Assembly (NCBI RefSeq): GCF_013782625.1
Contig: NZ_CP056199.1
Span: 3,800,588 to 3,864,587, forward strand
Length of the DNA: 64,000 nt
DNA from: Enterobacter sp. RHBSTW-00994
GTDB lineage: Bacteria > Pseudomonadota > Gammaproteobacteria > Enterobacterales > Enterobacteriaceae
Direction of reading: 5' to 3'
Each line of letters begins with the position of its first letter. The stretch's first letter is position 1. The position numbers and the translations under genes are program-made. Of the stretch, positions 45,138 through 56,029 are shown in pieces. A model generated the notes under the pieces. The model ran no database searches. It was not told where the DNA came from and was given only the letters and a program-made list of their open reading frames with translations.

Positions 45138-45205
45138 CTCCTCTCCCTAAAGGGACAAGAGAGGGAAGATCCCACCAGGCAGCCCTCTCTCCTTTAGGGA
45201 GAGGG
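45138..45205. repeat. CCCTCTCC-type repeat pair between bglA and ygfF
   Basis: Two imperfect inverted units: CCTCTCCCTAAAGGGACAAG-AGAGGG (from about 45140) and CCCTCTCTCCTTTAGGGAGAGGG (45183-45205). They lie between convergent genes and resemble the paired arrangement of REP/BIME elements. Confidence 0.55.
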
Positions 45206-45210
45206 GGCAT

Positions 45211-45954
45211 TTATTTCCCGCCCGCCAACTCGATAAAGCTTCCCGTCACATACGATGCTTTCTCGCTCAGCAACCAAATGATCGCCTGCGCAACCTCTTC
45301 CGGCTGACCACCACGCTGCATCGGTAACGCTGATTTCACCCTGTCGACACGACCAGGCTCCCCACCAGATGCATGAATATCGGTATAAATTAGCCCCGGA
45401 CGTACACCGTTGACACGGATCCCCTGCGCTGCAACTTCCAGCGCCAGTCCCGTCGTCAGCGAATCCACCGCACCTTTGGAGGCGGCATAATCCACATATT
45501 CGCCCGGCGCGCCCAGACGTGACGCTGCAGATGAAACATTCACAATCGCCCCCCCCTTGCCGCCATGTTTGAGCGACATACGCTTTACCGCTTCGCGGCA
45601 GCAGAGAAAATAGCCCGTCACATTGGTCGCCAGCACCCGGTTAATGCGCTCAGCGGATAAATGCTCAATGGTACTTTGCTCAAACAGGATACCGGCATTA
45701 TTTACCAGCGCAGTAAGCGGCTCGCCTCGCTGATCGATAATGCGAAACATCGCCATGACCTGAACTTCATCGCTGATATCTGCCTGAACCGCAAACGCAG
45801 TGCCCCCTGCGTCAATGATTTGATTGATCACATCCGTCGCGGCCCTGATGTTATCGCGATAATTCACCGCTACCGTGTAGCCTTCGTTTGCCAGCTGCAG
45901 CGCTGTCGCTTTGCCAATCCCCCGGCTCGCGCCGGTCACTAGTGCCATTGCCAT
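45211..45954 (-). CDS. ygfF: YgfF, putative glucose-type short-chain dehydrogenase
   Basis: Classical SDR of 247 residues. TGASRGIG cofactor loop at 7-14, NNAG at about 86-89, Ser-Tyr-Lys triad with YAASK. Very similar to E. coli YgfF, an uncharacterised oxidoreductase. Cysteine-rich stretch FLCCREAVKRM as in K-12. Lies 69 bases downstream of gcvP on the same strand; conserved context. Confidence 0.92.
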   Translation of the reverse strand: MAMALVTGASRGIGKATALQLANEGYTVAVNYRDNIRAATDVINQIIDAGGTAFAVQADISDEVQVMAMFRIIDQRGEPLTALVNNAGILFEQSTIEHLSAERINRVLATNVTGYFLCCREAVKRMSLKHGGKGGAIVNVSSAASRLGAPGEYVDYAASKGAVDSLTTGLALEVAAQGIRVNGVRPGLIYTDIHASGGEPGRVDRVKSALPMQRGGQPEEVAQAIIWLLSEKASYVTGSFIELAGGK

Positions 45955-46023
45955 TCACGTTCTCCAGATGAAAAAAAACCGGGTGGCGCGAACGCCGACC
46001 CGGTTTACATTACCGCAAAACAA

Positions 46024-48897
46024 TTACTGATATTCGCTCATCGGTACGCAGGAGCAGAACAGATTACGGTCGCCGTACACGTCATCAAGACGCTTTACCG
46101 TCGGCCAGTATTTGTTCGCGACACCTGCCGGGAAGACTGCCAGTTCGCGGGTGTAACCGTGAGTCCACTCCGCCACCAGCTCATTCTGGGTATGTGGTGC
46201 ATTCACCAGCGGGTTGTCTTCAAGCGTCCACTCGCCGCCTTTCACGCGATCGATCTCACCGCGAATCGCAAGCATCGCCTCGATAAAGCGGTCCAGCTCA
46301 ACTTTGCTTTCAGACTCAGTAGGCTCAACCATCAGCGTCCCTGCCACCGGGAATGACATGGTTGGCGCGTGGAAGCCGTAGTCGATCAAACGTTTAGCAA
46401 TATCCAGCTCGCTGATACCGGTTTCTTCTTTCAGAGGGCGGATATCCAGGATGCACTCGTGCGCCACACGACCATCACGGCCCGTGTACAGCACCGGATA
46501 AGCATCTTTCAGGTGAGTCGCAATGTAGTTGGCATTCAGAATCGCCACCTGGCTTGCCTGTTTCAGACCTTCCGCGCCCATCATGCGGATGTACATCCAG
46601 CTGATTGGCAGAATGGATGCGCTACCGAATGGTGCCGCAGACACTGCGCCCTGACGGGTCAGCATGCCTTCGATCTGCACAACGCTGTGGCCTGGAACAA
46701 ACGGAGCCAGGTGCGCTTTCACGCCGATTGGTCCCATACCTGGACCGCCACCGCCATGTGGAATACAGAAGGTTTTATGCAGGTTAAGGTGTGAAACATC
46801 AGCACCAATAAAGCCCGGAGAGGTAATGCCGACCTGGGCATTCATGTTCGCGCCATCAAGATAAACCTGGCCGCCGAACTGGTGAACCACTTCACACACT
46901 TCACGGATCGTTTCTTCATACACACCGTGGGTGGACGGGTAGGTCACCATAATACAGGAGAGCTTATCGCCCGCCTGCTCTGCTTTTGCACGCAGATCGA
47001 CAAGATCGATGTTGCCATTTTTATCACAAGCCACGACCACCACTTCCATCCCCGCCATCTGTGCAGAAGCCGGGTTGGTTCCGTGTGCGGAGCTTGGGAT
47101 CAGACAGATATCGCGGTGGCCTTCGTTGCGGCTTTCGTGGTAATGGCGAATCGCCAGCAGACCCGCGTATTCACCCTGCGCACCTGAGTTTGGCTGCATA
47201 CACAGCGCGTCATAACCGGTCAGTTTCACCAGCCAGTCGGAAAGCTGGTTAATCATCAGATGATACCCTTCCGCCTGGTCTGCCGGGCAGAACGGGTGCA
47301 GTTCGGAGAACTCCGGCCAGGTGATAGGGATCATCTCGGCAGCGGCGTTCAACTTCATGGTGCAGGAGCCCAGCGGGATCATCGCCTGGTTAAGCGCCAG
47401 ATCTTTGCGCTCCAGAGAGTGCATATAACGCATCATCTCGGTTTCGCTGTGATAGCGATTGAAAACCGGGTGCGCCAGAATCGCGTCATCACGCAGCATG
47501 TTTTCCTGGAGAGAACGGCTGTCATACGCCACGTCTTTATCCAGCGCATCAATGTCGAGGCCGTGCGCATCGCCCAGCAACACGTTGAACAGATTTACGA
47601 TATCTTCGCGAGTGGTGGATTCGTCGAGCGTGATACCTACCGCATTCAGAATGTCACTACGCAGGTTGATTTTAGCCGCGTCGGCACGTGCCAGAACCGC
47701 AGCTTTGTCTGCCACTTCGACACACAGAGTGTCAAAGTAGTGAGCATGACGCAGCTTGAGACCTTTCTGCTGTAAACCACAGGCCAGAATATCGGCCAGA
47801 CGGTGAATGCGGCTGGCAATACGTTTCAGGCCTGCCGGGCCATGGAAGACGGCGTACAGGCTGGCGATGTTCGCCAGCAGTACCTGCGAGGTACAGATAT
47901 TGGAGTTCGCTTTCTCGCGGCGGATATGCTGCTCGCGAGTCTGCATCGCCATGCGTAGCGCGATGTTACCGGCAGCATCTTTCGATACACCAATAATGCG
48001 GCCAGGCATGGAGCGTTTGAATTCATCTTTCGCCGCGAAAAACGCCGCGTGAGGACCGCCGTAGCCCATCGGCACACCGAAGCGCTGTGCAGAGCCGAAC
48101 ACAATGTCCGCGCCCTGTTTGCCCGGCGCCGTCAGCAGGACCAGCGCCATAAAATCGGCCGCGACGCTGACGACCACTTTACGGGCTTTCAGCTCAGCAA
48201 TCAGTGGGCTGTAATCATGTACTTCACCGGTCGTTCCCACCTGCTGCAACAGCACGCCGAAAACATCCTGGTGATCCAGCACTTTGTCAGCATCATCAAC
48301 AATGACGTCAAAACCAAAGGTTTCGGCGCGGGTACGAACCACATCCAGCGTTTGCGGATGAACATCAGCCGCCACGAAGAAGCGGTTGGCATTTTTCAGT
48401 TTGCTTACGCGTTTCGCCATTGCCATGGCTTCAGCCGCAGCAGTCGCTTCATCCAAAAGGGAAGCTGAAGCGATATCCAGACCAGTAAGATCCAGCGTCA
48501 CCTGCTGGAAGTTCAGCAGCGCCTCCAGGCGCCCCTGAGACACTTCAGGTTGATACGGCGTGTAGGCGGTATACCAGCCCGGATTTTCCAGCATATTACG
48601 CAGGATCACTGGCGGTAACTGCACGTTGGTGTAACCCATGCCAATGTAAGACTTATAACGCTTGTTGAGGCCGGCAATCGCCTTAAGCTCCGCCAGCGCG
48701 GCGAATTCAGTGGTGGCTTCACCTACCTGAGGCGGCGTGGCAAGCTGGATGTCTTTTGGCACGATCTGGCCGATCAGTGCAGTTAACGAATCCGCGCCAA
48801 CCGTGTTCAGCATCTCCTGCTGTTGCTGAGCATCCGGCCCAATGTGACGTTCAATGAAAGCGCCACGGTTTTCAAGCTGGCTTAAAGTCTGTGTCAT
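46024..48897 (-). CDS. gcvP: GcvP, glycine dehydrogenase (decarboxylating)
   Basis: P-protein of the glycine cleavage system, 957 residues as in E. coli. It decarboxylates glycine with PLP and passes the aminomethyl group to the lipoyl arm of GcvH. PLP-lysine lies in [18 protein letters not shown], with the glycine-rich loop behind it. Last gene of gcvT-gcvH-gcvP; separated from gcvH by a repeat element. Confidence 0.97.
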   Translation of the reverse strand: MTQTLSQLENRGAFIERHIGPDAQQQQEMLNTVGADSLTALIGQIVPKDIQLATPPQVGEATTEFAALAELKAIAGLNKRYKSYIGMGYTNVQLPPVILRNMLENPGWYTAYTPYQPEVSQGRLEALLNFQQVTLDLTGLDIASASLLDEATAAAEAMAMAKRVSKLKNANRFFVAADVHPQTLDVVRTRAETFGFDVIVDDADKVLDHQDVFGVLLQQVGTTGEVHDYSPLIAELKARKVVVSVAADFMALVLLTAPGKQGADIVFGSAQRFGVPMGYGGPHAAFFAAKDEFKRSMPGRIIGVSKDAAGNIALRMAMQTREQHIRREKANSNICTSQVLLANIASLYAVFHGPAGLKRIASRIHRLADILACGLQQKGLKLRHAHYFDTLCVEVADKAAVLARADAAKINLRSDILNAVGITLDESTTREDIVNLFNVLLGDAHGLDIDALDKDVAYDSRSLQENMLRDDAILAHPVFNRYHSETEMMRYMHSLERKDLALNQAMIPLGSCTMKLNAAAEMIPITWPEFSELHPFCPADQAEGYHLMINQLSDWLVKLTGYDALCMQPNSGAQGEYAGLLAIRHYHESRNEGHRDICLIPSSAHGTNPASAQMAGMEVVVVACDKNGNIDLVDLRAKAEQAGDKLSCIMVTYPSTHGVYEETIREVCEVVHQFGGQVYLDGANMNAQVGITSPGFIGADVSHLNLHKTFCIPHGGGGPGMGPIGVKAHLAPFVPGHSVVQIEGMLTRQGAVSAAPFGSASILPISWMYIRMMGAEGLKQASQVAILNANYIATHLKDAYPVLYTGRDGRVAHECILDIRPLKEETGISELDIAKRLIDYGFHAPTMSFPVAGTLMVEPTESESKVELDRFIEAMLAIRGEIDRVKGGEWTLEDNPLVNAPHTQNELVAEWTHGYTRELAVFPAGVANKYWPTVKRLDDVYGDRNLFCSCVPMSEYQ

Positions 48898-48934
48898 GAG
48901 CGATGGTTCCTGAAACGTGCAGTGAATTTAAGTT

Positions 48935-49011
48935 CCCTCTCCCTTGAGGGAGAGGGTTAGGGTGGGGGGAGATTGACATCCTCACCCTTGCCCTCTCCCA
49001 CCGGAGAGGGG
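48935..49011. repeat. BIME-like inverted pair of CCCTCTCCC repeats in gcvH-gcvP spacer
   Basis: Unit 1: CCCTCTCCCTTGAGGGAGAG-GG with GTTAGGGTGGGGG tail. Unit 2, inverted: CCTCACCCTTG head, then CCCTCTCCCACCGGAGAGGG. The two tails face each other across about 10 bases, so the whole can fold into one long structure. It sits inside the gcvTHP operon and could tune gcvP expression or protect gcvTH mRNA. Confidence 0.65.
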
Positions 49012-49020
49012 GATAAACAA

Positions 49021-49410
49021 TTACTCGTCTTCTAACAGTGCTTCGTACGCGGTAGCATCCAGCAGTGCGACAACTTCCGCTTCATCGCTGGCTTTGATTT
49101 TAAAGATCCAGCCATCCGTATACGGATCGCTGTTCACCAGTTCAGGGGAGTCGCTCAGCGCGTCGTTCACCGCCACAATTTCACCGCCCACTGGCGCGTA
49201 GATATCAGATGCGGCTTTGACTGATTCTGCCACTGCACAATCATCACCTGCGCTCACGGTCGTGCCCACTTCCGGCAGGTCCACAAACACCATGTCGCCC
49301 AACAGCTCTTGCGCATGCTCGGTGATCCCAACAGTGTAAGTACCGTCTGCTTCTTTGCGCAGCCACTCATGTTCTTTGCTGTATTTCAGTTCTGCTGGCA
49401 CATTGCTCAT
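49021..49410 (-). CDS. gcvH: GcvH, glycine cleavage H protein
   Basis: Lipoyl carrier of 129 residues. Lipoylated Lys65 (counting Met) in [12 protein letters not shown]; conserved HEWLR near the start and [10 protein letters not shown]. Shuttles the aminomethyl group from GcvP to GcvT. 23 bases after gcvT. Confidence 0.97.
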   Translation of the reverse strand: MSNVPAELKYSKEHEWLRKEADGTYTVGITEHAQELLGDMVFVDLPEVGTTVSAGDDCAVAESVKAASDIYAPVGGEIVAVNDALSDSPELVNSDPYTDGWIFKIKASDEAEVVALLDATAYEALLEDE

Positions 49411-49433
49411 TGAAGTTCTCCTGATAAAAATGA

Positions 49434-50528
49434 TTAGGCGACCGGCTTACCGGCGCGAACAAAAATCGGTTTGGTCACATGGACCGGCATTTCACGGTTG
49501 CGGATCTGCACCACCGCCGTTTCGCCGATGCCAGCCGGGACGCGAGCCAGCGCAATACTGTAGCCCAGCGTCGGTGAGAAGGTTCCGCTGGTGATAATGC
49601 CTTCACGGTGATTACCGTCCGCATCGGTGAAACGCACCGGCAATTCACCGCGCAGTACACCTTTTTCCTTCATCACCAGGCCAACCAGTTGTTCAGTACC
49701 TTTCGCGCGCTGCTGCTCCAGCGCATCACGGCCGATAAAGTCGCGCTCGGCAGGTTCCCACGCAATGGTCCAGCCCATATTGGCGGCCAGCGGAGAGATA
49801 CTTTCATCCATCTCCTGACCGTACAGATTCATACCTGCTTCCAGACGCAGCGTATCACGCGCCCCCAGACCTGCAGGCTTCACTCCGGCTTCCACCAGCG
49901 CACGCCAGAAATCAGCCGCTTTCTCATTAGGCAACGCAATTTCATAACCGGCTTCACCGGTATATCCCGTTGTCGCAATAAACATGTCACCGGCCTGAAC
50001 ACCGAAGAACGGTTTCATGCCATCGATGACTTTACGCTGTTCATCACTCAGCAGAGACGCGGCTTTCGCCTGCGCGTTTGGTCCTTGTACAGCGATCAGG
50101 GACAAATCATCCCGCACGGTAATATCGACAGCGAAGGGTTCAGCGTGTTGGGAAATCCAGGAGAGGTCTTTTTCGCGGGTGGCGGAGTTTACAACAAGGC
50201 GGAAGAAATCTTCAGTGAAGTAGTAGACGATAAGGTCATCAATCACGCCGCCCGAGGCATTGAGCATCCCAGTGTAGAGCGCTTTGCCCGGAATCTTGAG
50301 CTTAGCGACATCATTCGCCAGCAAATAGCGCAAGAACTCCCTGGTGCGACTGCCGCGCAGATCGACAATGGTCATGTGCGACACGTCGAACATACCGGCA
50401 TCAGTACGCACCGCATGGTGCTCATCAATTTGTGAGCCGTAATGCAGTGGCATCATCCAGCCATGGAAATCCACCATGCGTGCGCCGCATAACGTATGTT
50501 GTTCGTATAAAGGAGTCTGTTGAGCCAT
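49434..50528 (-). CDS. gcvT: GcvT, aminomethyltransferase
   Basis: T-protein of 364 residues, transfers the methylene group to tetrahydrofolate and releases ammonia. Folate-fold signatures [14 protein letters not shown] and the catalytic Asp segment, [10 protein letters not shown], and [17 protein letters not shown] are present. First gene of the operon; in E. coli activated by GcvA and Lrp and repressed by PurR. TCTTTTCCTCGTTG region upstream supplies the ribosome binding site GAGGAAAAG. Confidence 0.97.
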   Translation of the reverse strand: MAQQTPLYEQHTLCGARMVDFHGWMMPLHYGSQIDEHHAVRTDAGMFDVSHMTIVDLRGSRTREFLRYLLANDVAKLKIPGKALYTGMLNASGGVIDDLIVYYFTEDFFRLVVNSATREKDLSWISQHAEPFAVDITVRDDLSLIAVQGPNAQAKAASLLSDEQRKVIDGMKPFFGVQAGDMFIATTGYTGEAGYEIALPNEKAADFWRALVEAGVKPAGLGARDTLRLEAGMNLYGQEMDESISPLAANMGWTIAWEPAERDFIGRDALEQQRAKGTEQLVGLVMKEKGVLRGELPVRFTDADGNHREGIITSGTFSPTLGYSIALARVPAGIGETAVVQIRNREMPVHVTKPIFVRAGKPVA

Positions 50529-50595
50529 CTTTTCCTCGTTGAATAAGCAGGGCTGTCTTGCGTTTCAGTCGCGTAAAAAGCGCCATAAAACCCGA

Positions 50596-50622
50596 CGTCG
50601 GCATCACGTATGGATGCCGACG
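50596..50622 (-). promoter_or_regulatory. Perfect hairpin in gcvT leader
   Basis: CGTCGGCATC and GATGCCGACG pair over ten bases around a seven-base loop ACGTATG, 68-94 bases upstream of gcvT. It would be very stable as RNA. No T-tract follows in the gcvT direction, so attenuation is not indicated; it may shield the leader or expose a binding site. Confidence 0.5.
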
Positions 50623-50635
50623 CAAACGTTCTCTT
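50620..50635. promoter_or_regulatory. PurR-like box upstream of gcvT
   Basis: ACGCAAACGTTCTCTT matches the PurR consensus ACGCAAACGTTTTCNT at about 14 of 16 positions. PurR is known to repress E. coli gcvTHP, since glycine cleavage feeds one-carbon units to purine synthesis. It abuts the leader hairpin. Confidence 0.6.
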
Positions 50636-50957
50636 TTACCTGAACTTACCACCGAAATTGGTGATTAACCATAAGCTAAAACGGGTCATCACATTAGCTT
50701 ATGACTAAAAACGGCCAAAATCACAACAGAGTTATTAACTAGCTAAATGCAATAACAACAGCATAAAGCTAACATCAAATTCACAATATTTAGTTCAGGG
50801 TAATATTTAATAGGGAAAAGAAGGCTGATTTTCCATCATTTAAAAATCATAAGATTAGATAAACTAATGCGAAAAATGGCGTGAAATTAGAATATTTCAA
50901 ATGAGTGAAATGTCCCGGCGCAGTGGCCGGGAGAGGAAAGTGTGACAGGGGTCTAAC

Positions 50958-52160
50958 TTAGCGCAGCCAGTCCGGAAGATCGTTAAGACCCATCGCCTGA
51001 CGTAAGAGTTGGGGTTTAACACCGGGAAGCGTATCAGCCAGTTTCAGTCCAATATCGCGCAACAGTTTTTTCGCAGGATTTGCTCCTGCAAACAGCTCAC
51101 GGAATCCCTGCATACCAGCCAGCATCAACGCAGCACTGTGCTTACGGCTGCGTTCATAACGGCGCAGATACAGGTGCTGACCAATATCTTTGCCTTCGCG
51201 ATGCAAACGGCGTAGCTCATCAACCAGTTCTGCCGCATCCATAAAACCAAGGTTAACCCCCTGCCCGGCCAGCGGATGAATGGTGTGCGCCGCATCCCCC
51301 ACCAACGCCAGACGGTGCGCCGCAAACTGGCGTGCATATCTGCCGGTTAGAGGGAAAACCTGACGTTCACTTTCAAGTGAGCATAGCCCCAGACGATGAT
51401 CAAACGCCACGCACAGCGTCTGGTTGAAGGCTTCAGATGTTGCCTCCTGCATCTGCTGTGCCTTCTCAGGGATCAGGGACCAGACAATAGAGCAAAGATG
51501 GGGATCGCTCAGCGGTAAAAACGCCAGGATGCCATCATTGTGGAAAATCTGGCGCGCAACGCCGCCATGCGGTTCTTCCGTACGGATTGTGGCAACCAGC
51601 GCATGATGGCGATAATCCCAGAACGTCAGCGGAATATCAGCCTTGTTGCGTAACCAGGAGTTTGCCCCGTCAGCCCCGACCACCAGCCGCGCAGTCAGCA
51701 TTTCGCCGCTTTGCAGGGTGATAAAGGCCTCGTTTTCACCCCACGCAACCTGATTGATATGCGCCGGAGCCATCAGCGTAACATCGCTGCAGCCTTGCGC
51801 TTTTTCCCACAATGCATGGTGGATCACCGCATTTTCAATAATGTGCCCCAGATGGCTATAGCCCATGCTTTCATCATCAAAAGCAATGTGGCCAAAGCTG
51901 TCTTTGTCCCACACTTCCATGCCGTGATAACAGCTGGCACGGTGCGCCACAATGTCAGACCAGACACCGAGATGCGTCAGCAGCTTTTCACTGGCAGCAT
52001 TAATAGCCGACACGCGTAGCTCTGGCGGTGCATCAGACGCCACAGGCTGCGGCTGTTTTTGCTCAAGCACGGCCACACGCAGACCACTCCCCTGTAACCC
52101 GCAGGCCAGTGCCAGTCCTACCATTCCGCCGCCAACAATAGCGACATCAACATTCAGCAC
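50958..52160 (-). CDS. ubiI: UbiI (VisC), 2-polyprenylphenol C5-hydroxylase
   Basis: FAD monooxygenase of 400 residues hydroxylating C5 of the ubiquinone ring under aerobic conditions. GGGMVGLALACGL Rossmann loop near 10-22, the DG motif VVGADGANSWLR, and GDAAHTIHPLAGQGVNLGFMDA FAD-ribityl motif. 12 bases downstream of ubiH in the conserved pepP-ubiH-ubiI operon. Confidence 0.95.
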   Translation of the reverse strand: MLNVDVAIVGGGMVGLALACGLQGSGLRVAVLEQKQPQPVASDAPPELRVSAINAASEKLLTHLGVWSDIVAHRASCYHGMEVWDKDSFGHIAFDDESMGYSHLGHIIENAVIHHALWEKAQGCSDVTLMAPAHINQVAWGENEAFITLQSGEMLTARLVVGADGANSWLRNKADIPLTFWDYRHHALVATIRTEEPHGGVARQIFHNDGILAFLPLSDPHLCSIVWSLIPEKAQQMQEATSEAFNQTLCVAFDHRLGLCSLESERQVFPLTGRYARQFAAHRLALVGDAAHTIHPLAGQGVNLGFMDAAELVDELRRLHREGKDIGQHLYLRRYERSRKHSAALMLAGMQGFRELFAGANPAKKLLRDIGLKLADTLPGVKPQLLRQAMGLNDLPDWLR

Positions 52161-52172
52161 GTAGTTAACTCC

Positions 52173-53351
52173 TTAACGAGCGACCCAACCAAGAGTCCTC
52201 TGCGCCAGCACATCACGTGCCGGAATGAATAATTCCATCGCCATCAATCCGAGATTGCGTCCGGCAACCAGCGGCGTCCAGCGATTGGCAAACAGATGCA
52301 CCAGACCGTCCGTGACGCCAATGGTCATTTCTTTATCAGACCGGCGTCGTTGCTGGTAATGGCACAAGACAGCGTAAGCACCGTAGTCCTGTTGTGCTCC
52401 CCACGCCTGTGCGAGCGTTTCCGCCAGACTCATCACATCCCGCAACCCAAGGTTGAAACCCTGGCCCGCAATAGGATGCAGCGTCTGAGCAGCGTTTCCA
52501 ACCAGCGCCACGCGATGGGAGACAGGCTGAGACGCCGTCGTCAGGGACAAGGGATAAACCGACCGTTTACCCGCATGCGTAATACGCCCTAGTCGCCAGC
52601 CAAACGCTTTTTGCAGCTCAGTGCAGAAACGATCGTCTGACCAGGCCAATACGTCGTCTGCATTCTCTTGCGGGTGACACCAGACCAGCGAGTAGCGTCC
52701 TTGCGACATAGGCAACATGGCCAGCGGGCCATGTTGCGTGAAGCGTTCAAACGCGCGGCCATGGTGCTCTCCCGCCGTTGTGACATTGGCAATAACAGCC
52801 ACCTGCCCGTATGGCTGTTGTTGCCATTCAATGCCGCATTGCGCGCCAAGAGCAGAGCGAGAACCATCTGCCGCGACCAGAAGTTGCCCTTCCAGCGTTG
52901 TGCCATTTTCCAGCGTGACGCTAACAGCCCCTTCACTCCGACTAAAATGAGCCACTCGCTCAGGGCAATGTAACGTGACACCCGGTGCATCCTGTAACAT
53001 GCGGAATAAGCGCAAACCCACGTCATGCAACTCAACCACCTGGCCTAACGCGTCAATACGATAATCCTGCGCATCCAGCGTCACAAACCCGGCATGACCG
53101 CGATCGCTGACATGCACCGTGTTAATGGCTGTTGCACAATCCGTAATCGCCTGCCAGATCCCAATACGCGCCAGTTGCTGACAGGTTCCTTGCGCCAGCG
53201 CAATCGCGCGGGCATCAAAACCGGGGTGATCCGTTGCCTGCGGTGCAACGGCCTCAACCAGATGAACCGGGAGTTGACCCTGTGTTAAATGGGAAATAGC
53301 CAAAGCCAGTGTGGCCCCGGTCATCCCACCACCGACGATGATCACGCTCAT
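52173..53351 (-). CDS. ubiH: UbiH, 2-octaprenyl-6-methoxyphenol 4-hydroxylase
   Basis: FAD monooxygenase of 392 residues acting at C1 in ubiquinone synthesis. Same three flavin motifs: GGGMTGATLALAI, VAADGSRSALG, and GNAAQTLHPIAGQGFNLGLRDV. Its ATG overlaps the pepP stop (ATGA), so the two are translationally coupled. Confidence 0.95.
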   Translation of the reverse strand: MSVIIVGGGMTGATLALAISHLTQGQLPVHLVEAVAPQATDHPGFDARAIALAQGTCQQLARIGIWQAITDCATAINTVHVSDRGHAGFVTLDAQDYRIDALGQVVELHDVGLRLFRMLQDAPGVTLHCPERVAHFSRSEGAVSVTLENGTTLEGQLLVAADGSRSALGAQCGIEWQQQPYGQVAVIANVTTAGEHHGRAFERFTQHGPLAMLPMSQGRYSLVWCHPQENADDVLAWSDDRFCTELQKAFGWRLGRITHAGKRSVYPLSLTTASQPVSHRVALVGNAAQTLHPIAGQGFNLGLRDVMSLAETLAQAWGAQQDYGAYAVLCHYQQRRRSDKEMTIGVTDGLVHLFANRWTPLVAGRNLGLMAMELFIPARDVLAQRTLGWVAR

Positions 53352-54667
53352 ACGCGAGCCGCCGCCATCAGCGCCTCAATATCATCGGCGTTTTTCACCA
53401 CACTGGCGGTCAGATTCTCATTTCCGGTTTCAGTAATTACAATATCGTCTTCAATACGAATGCCGATCCCGCGGTACTCTTCAGGCACATCAGCATCCGG
53501 CGCAATATAGAGGCCCGGCTCAACGGTTAACACCATACCCGGCTCCAGCACGCGTGAACGCTCAGGACCGTAACCACCCACATCATGCACATCCAGCCCC
53601 AACCAGTGGCTCAGTCCATGCATAAAGAACGCGCGATGCGCATTCGCAGCAATCAGCGCATCGACATCACCTTTCAGAATACCCAGCTTCACCAGCCCGG
53701 TAATCATGATACGGACCACTTCCCCGGTGACGTCCTGAATAGACGTCCCAGGTCGGTACAGGGTCAGCGCCGTTTCCAGCGATTCCAGAACAATGTCGTA
53801 AATTGCGCGCTGTGCTGGCGTGAACTTACCATTTACCGGGAACGTGCGAGTGATGTCCCCGGCATAGCCCTGATATTCGCAACCGGCGTCAATCAGCACC
53901 AGGTCGCCATTGCGCATTTCGCTTTCATTTTCGGTGTAATGCAAAATACAGCCGTTTTCACCGCTACCCACAATGGTATTGTAAGAAGGATAACGCGCGC
54001 CATGGCGGTTAAATTCATGATGGATTTCGCCTTCGAGCTGATACTCGAACAGACCAGGGCGACACTTTTCCATCGCCCGGGTATGAGCCAGCGCGCTGAT
54101 CTCGCCAGCGCGACGCAACACACTCAGCTCTTCCTGAGATTTAAACAGGCGCATTTCATGCACCACAGGACGCCAGTCGGTCAGCGTGGCAGGCGCAGAC
54201 AAATTCTGACGCGAGCCTTTACGCAGTTTATCCAGCGCGGTAAAAACAATCTCGTCAGCATAGGCATACTCGCCCTGCGCGTGGTAGAGCACATTGAGAC
54301 CGTTGAGCAACTGATAGAGCTGCTGGTTGATTTCGCTGAAGGCCAGGGCGCGATCAACACCCAGCTTAGCGGGTGCGGCATCCTGGCCTAAGCGGCGACC
54401 AAACCAGATTTCGGCAGTCAGATCACGGACGCGATTGAAAAGTACACTGTGGTTATGGGTGTCATTGCTCTTGATCAGTACCAGCACGGCTTCCGGCTCG
54501 TTAAACCCGGTGAAATACCAAAAATCGCTGCTCTGACGGTAGGGGTATTCGCTGTCGGCACTGCGTGTCACTTCTGGCGCTGCAAAAATGAGAGCGGCGC
54601 TTCCCGGTTCCATTTTTGCCAGCAGCGCCTGGCGACGGCGGGAATACTCAAGCTGTGAAATAACCAT
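53348..54667 (-). CDS. pepP: PepP, Xaa-Pro aminopeptidase P
   Basis: Manganese aminopeptidase of 439 residues (K-12: 441), pita-bread fold. Metal ligands: Asp in LVLIDAGCEY and in GDITRTFP, His in HGLSHWLGLDVHD, Glu in TVEPGLYI and IRIEDDI. I start at ATG 54667 with CAGGAGGGTGTC upstream; the longer frame from 54889 runs antisense to ygfB. First or second gene of ygfB-pepP-ubiH-ubiI. Confidence 0.95.
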   Translation of the reverse strand: MVISQLEYSRRRQALLAKMEPGSAALIFAAPEVTRSADSEYPYRQSSDFWYFTGFNEPEAVLVLIKSNDTHNHSVLFNRVRDLTAEIWFGRRLGQDAAPAKLGVDRALAFSEINQQLYQLLNGLNVLYHAQGEYAYADEIVFTALDKLRKGSRQNLSAPATLTDWRPVVHEMRLFKSQEELSVLRRAGEISALAHTRAMEKCRPGLFEYQLEGEIHHEFNRHGARYPSYNTIVGSGENGCILHYTENESEMRNGDLVLIDAGCEYQGYAGDITRTFPVNGKFTPAQRAIYDIVLESLETALTLYRPGTSIQDVTGEVVRIMITGLVKLGILKGDVDALIAANAHRAFFMHGLSHWLGLDVHDVGGYGPERSRVLEPGMVLTVEPGLYIAPDADVPEEYRGIGIRIEDDIVITETGNENLTASVVKNADDIEALMAAARV

Positions 54668-54692
54668 GACACCCTCCTGTGCGTTATTTTTC

Positions 54693-55271
54693 TTAGTGTA
54701 AGGTTGGTTTGCGAACTTCTGGAGCCGTTGGCTGCGGACGCGTAAAGGTTTCATGGCACAGCAAGGAAGCCACGCGAACGTATTCGATAATCTCTTCGAG
54801 AGACATTTCCAGCTCTTCCTGGTCTTCTTCTTCGTCGTAACCGAGTTGCGCAATATTACGTAAATCGTCGATCGCCTCGCCCGCTTCACCGGTCACTTTA
54901 TCGAGCTTAGGCTGTGTGACACCCAGTCCCAACAGATAGTGATTTACCCAGCCTGCCAGCGCATCAGCGCGATCGAACACGCTAACATCATCACCCTCAG
55001 GCAGATAAAGCTGAAAAAGGAAGCCATCATCTTCGAGAGAATCACTGGTGGCGGAGTGCATTTTTCGCAACGCTTCAGCCAGCTCGTGACCAAACGCCAA
55101 ACCTTCGTTCGTCAGGTCGTGAACCAGCGGCTGCCATGAGCTGTCGCTGTTTCCGCCGCACAGCATGCCACTGATCAGACCGTGCATTTCAGCAGGGGTT
55201 AAACCCACGCCCTGCTGGTTCAGTAACTGGTTTAAATCGTTGTAACCAGGCATTTCGTTCTGTATAGACAT
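54693..55271 (-). CDS. ygfB: YgfB (UPF0149) family protein
   Basis: 192 residues, the exact E. coli length when begun at ATG 55271 ([15 protein letters not shown]). All-helical UPF0149 fold with the conserved [15 protein letters not shown] and [20 protein letters not shown] acidic segment. In Pseudomonas a homologue represses alpA-dependent genes; role in enterics unclear. Divergent from zapA across about 170 bases. Confidence 0.93.
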   Translation of the reverse strand: MSIQNEMPGYNDLNQLLNQQGVGLTPAEMHGLISGMLCGGNSDSSWQPLVHDLTNEGLAFGHELAEALRKMHSATSDSLEDDGFLFQLYLPEGDDVSVFDRADALAGWVNHYLLGLGVTQPKLDKVTGEAGEAIDDLRNIAQLGYDEEEDQEELEMSLEEIIEYVRVASLLCHETFTRPQPTAPEVRKPTLH

Positions 55272-55373
55272 GCGCATTCGTCATCGTTGGGAGGAATATT
55301 CATGATATGCTACCACTTTGGACCCTGGTGATACCAGAAAAGGGCTTGTATCTTCACATCAGGGTAGCTATAG

Positions 55374-55769
<396 letters not shown>

Positions 55770-55810
55770 CACTTCGCAGTTGACTATGGTAGAGTAACTG
55801 CGAAGGAAAA

Positions 55811-55995
55811 ATTTCTCTGAGATGTTCGCAAGCGGGCCAGTCCCCTGAGCCGATATTTCATACCACAAGAATGTGGCGCTCCATGGTCGGTGAGCAAGCT
55901 CGGTTCGTCCGAGAAGCCTTAAGACTATGACGACATATTCACCTTGAACCAAGGGTTCAAGGGTTACAGCCTGCGGCGGCATCTCGGAGATTCCC
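55811..55995 (+). ncRNA. ssrS: 6S RNA
   Basis: About 185 bases, nearly identical to E. coli ssrS from ATTTCTCTGAGATGTTCGCA to CGGCATCTCGGAGATTCCC. The ends pair to the terminal stem and the central region (GAGCCGATATTTCATACCAC, and GGTTACAGCCTGCGGCGGCA opposite) forms the open bubble that mimics an open promoter and binds sigma70 RNA polymerase. Most changes from K-12 lie between 55883 and 55945. Cotranscribed with fau. Confidence 0.97.
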
Positions 55996-56029
55996 TCCCT
56001 TCCTACCGACTACCTACCAGCTCATCATT

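Larger units (their letters stand above)
50529..50957. other. gcvT-ubiI intergenic region with gcv control sites
   Basis: 429 bases without a gene between gcvT and the end of ubiI. It holds a perfect hairpin (50596-50622) and a PurR-like box (50620-50635) close to gcvT. Beyond about 50650 the DNA is very AT-rich, with several TTTAG and TTAGTT-like runs, as expected for Lrp and GcvA binding, but I cannot place those sites confidently. Confidence 0.55.

Noticed and set aside
49021..50957. Glycine riboswitch ahead of gcvT
   Set aside because: No paired aptamer-like conserved sequence; enteric gcvTHP uses GcvA, Lrp and PurR instead.
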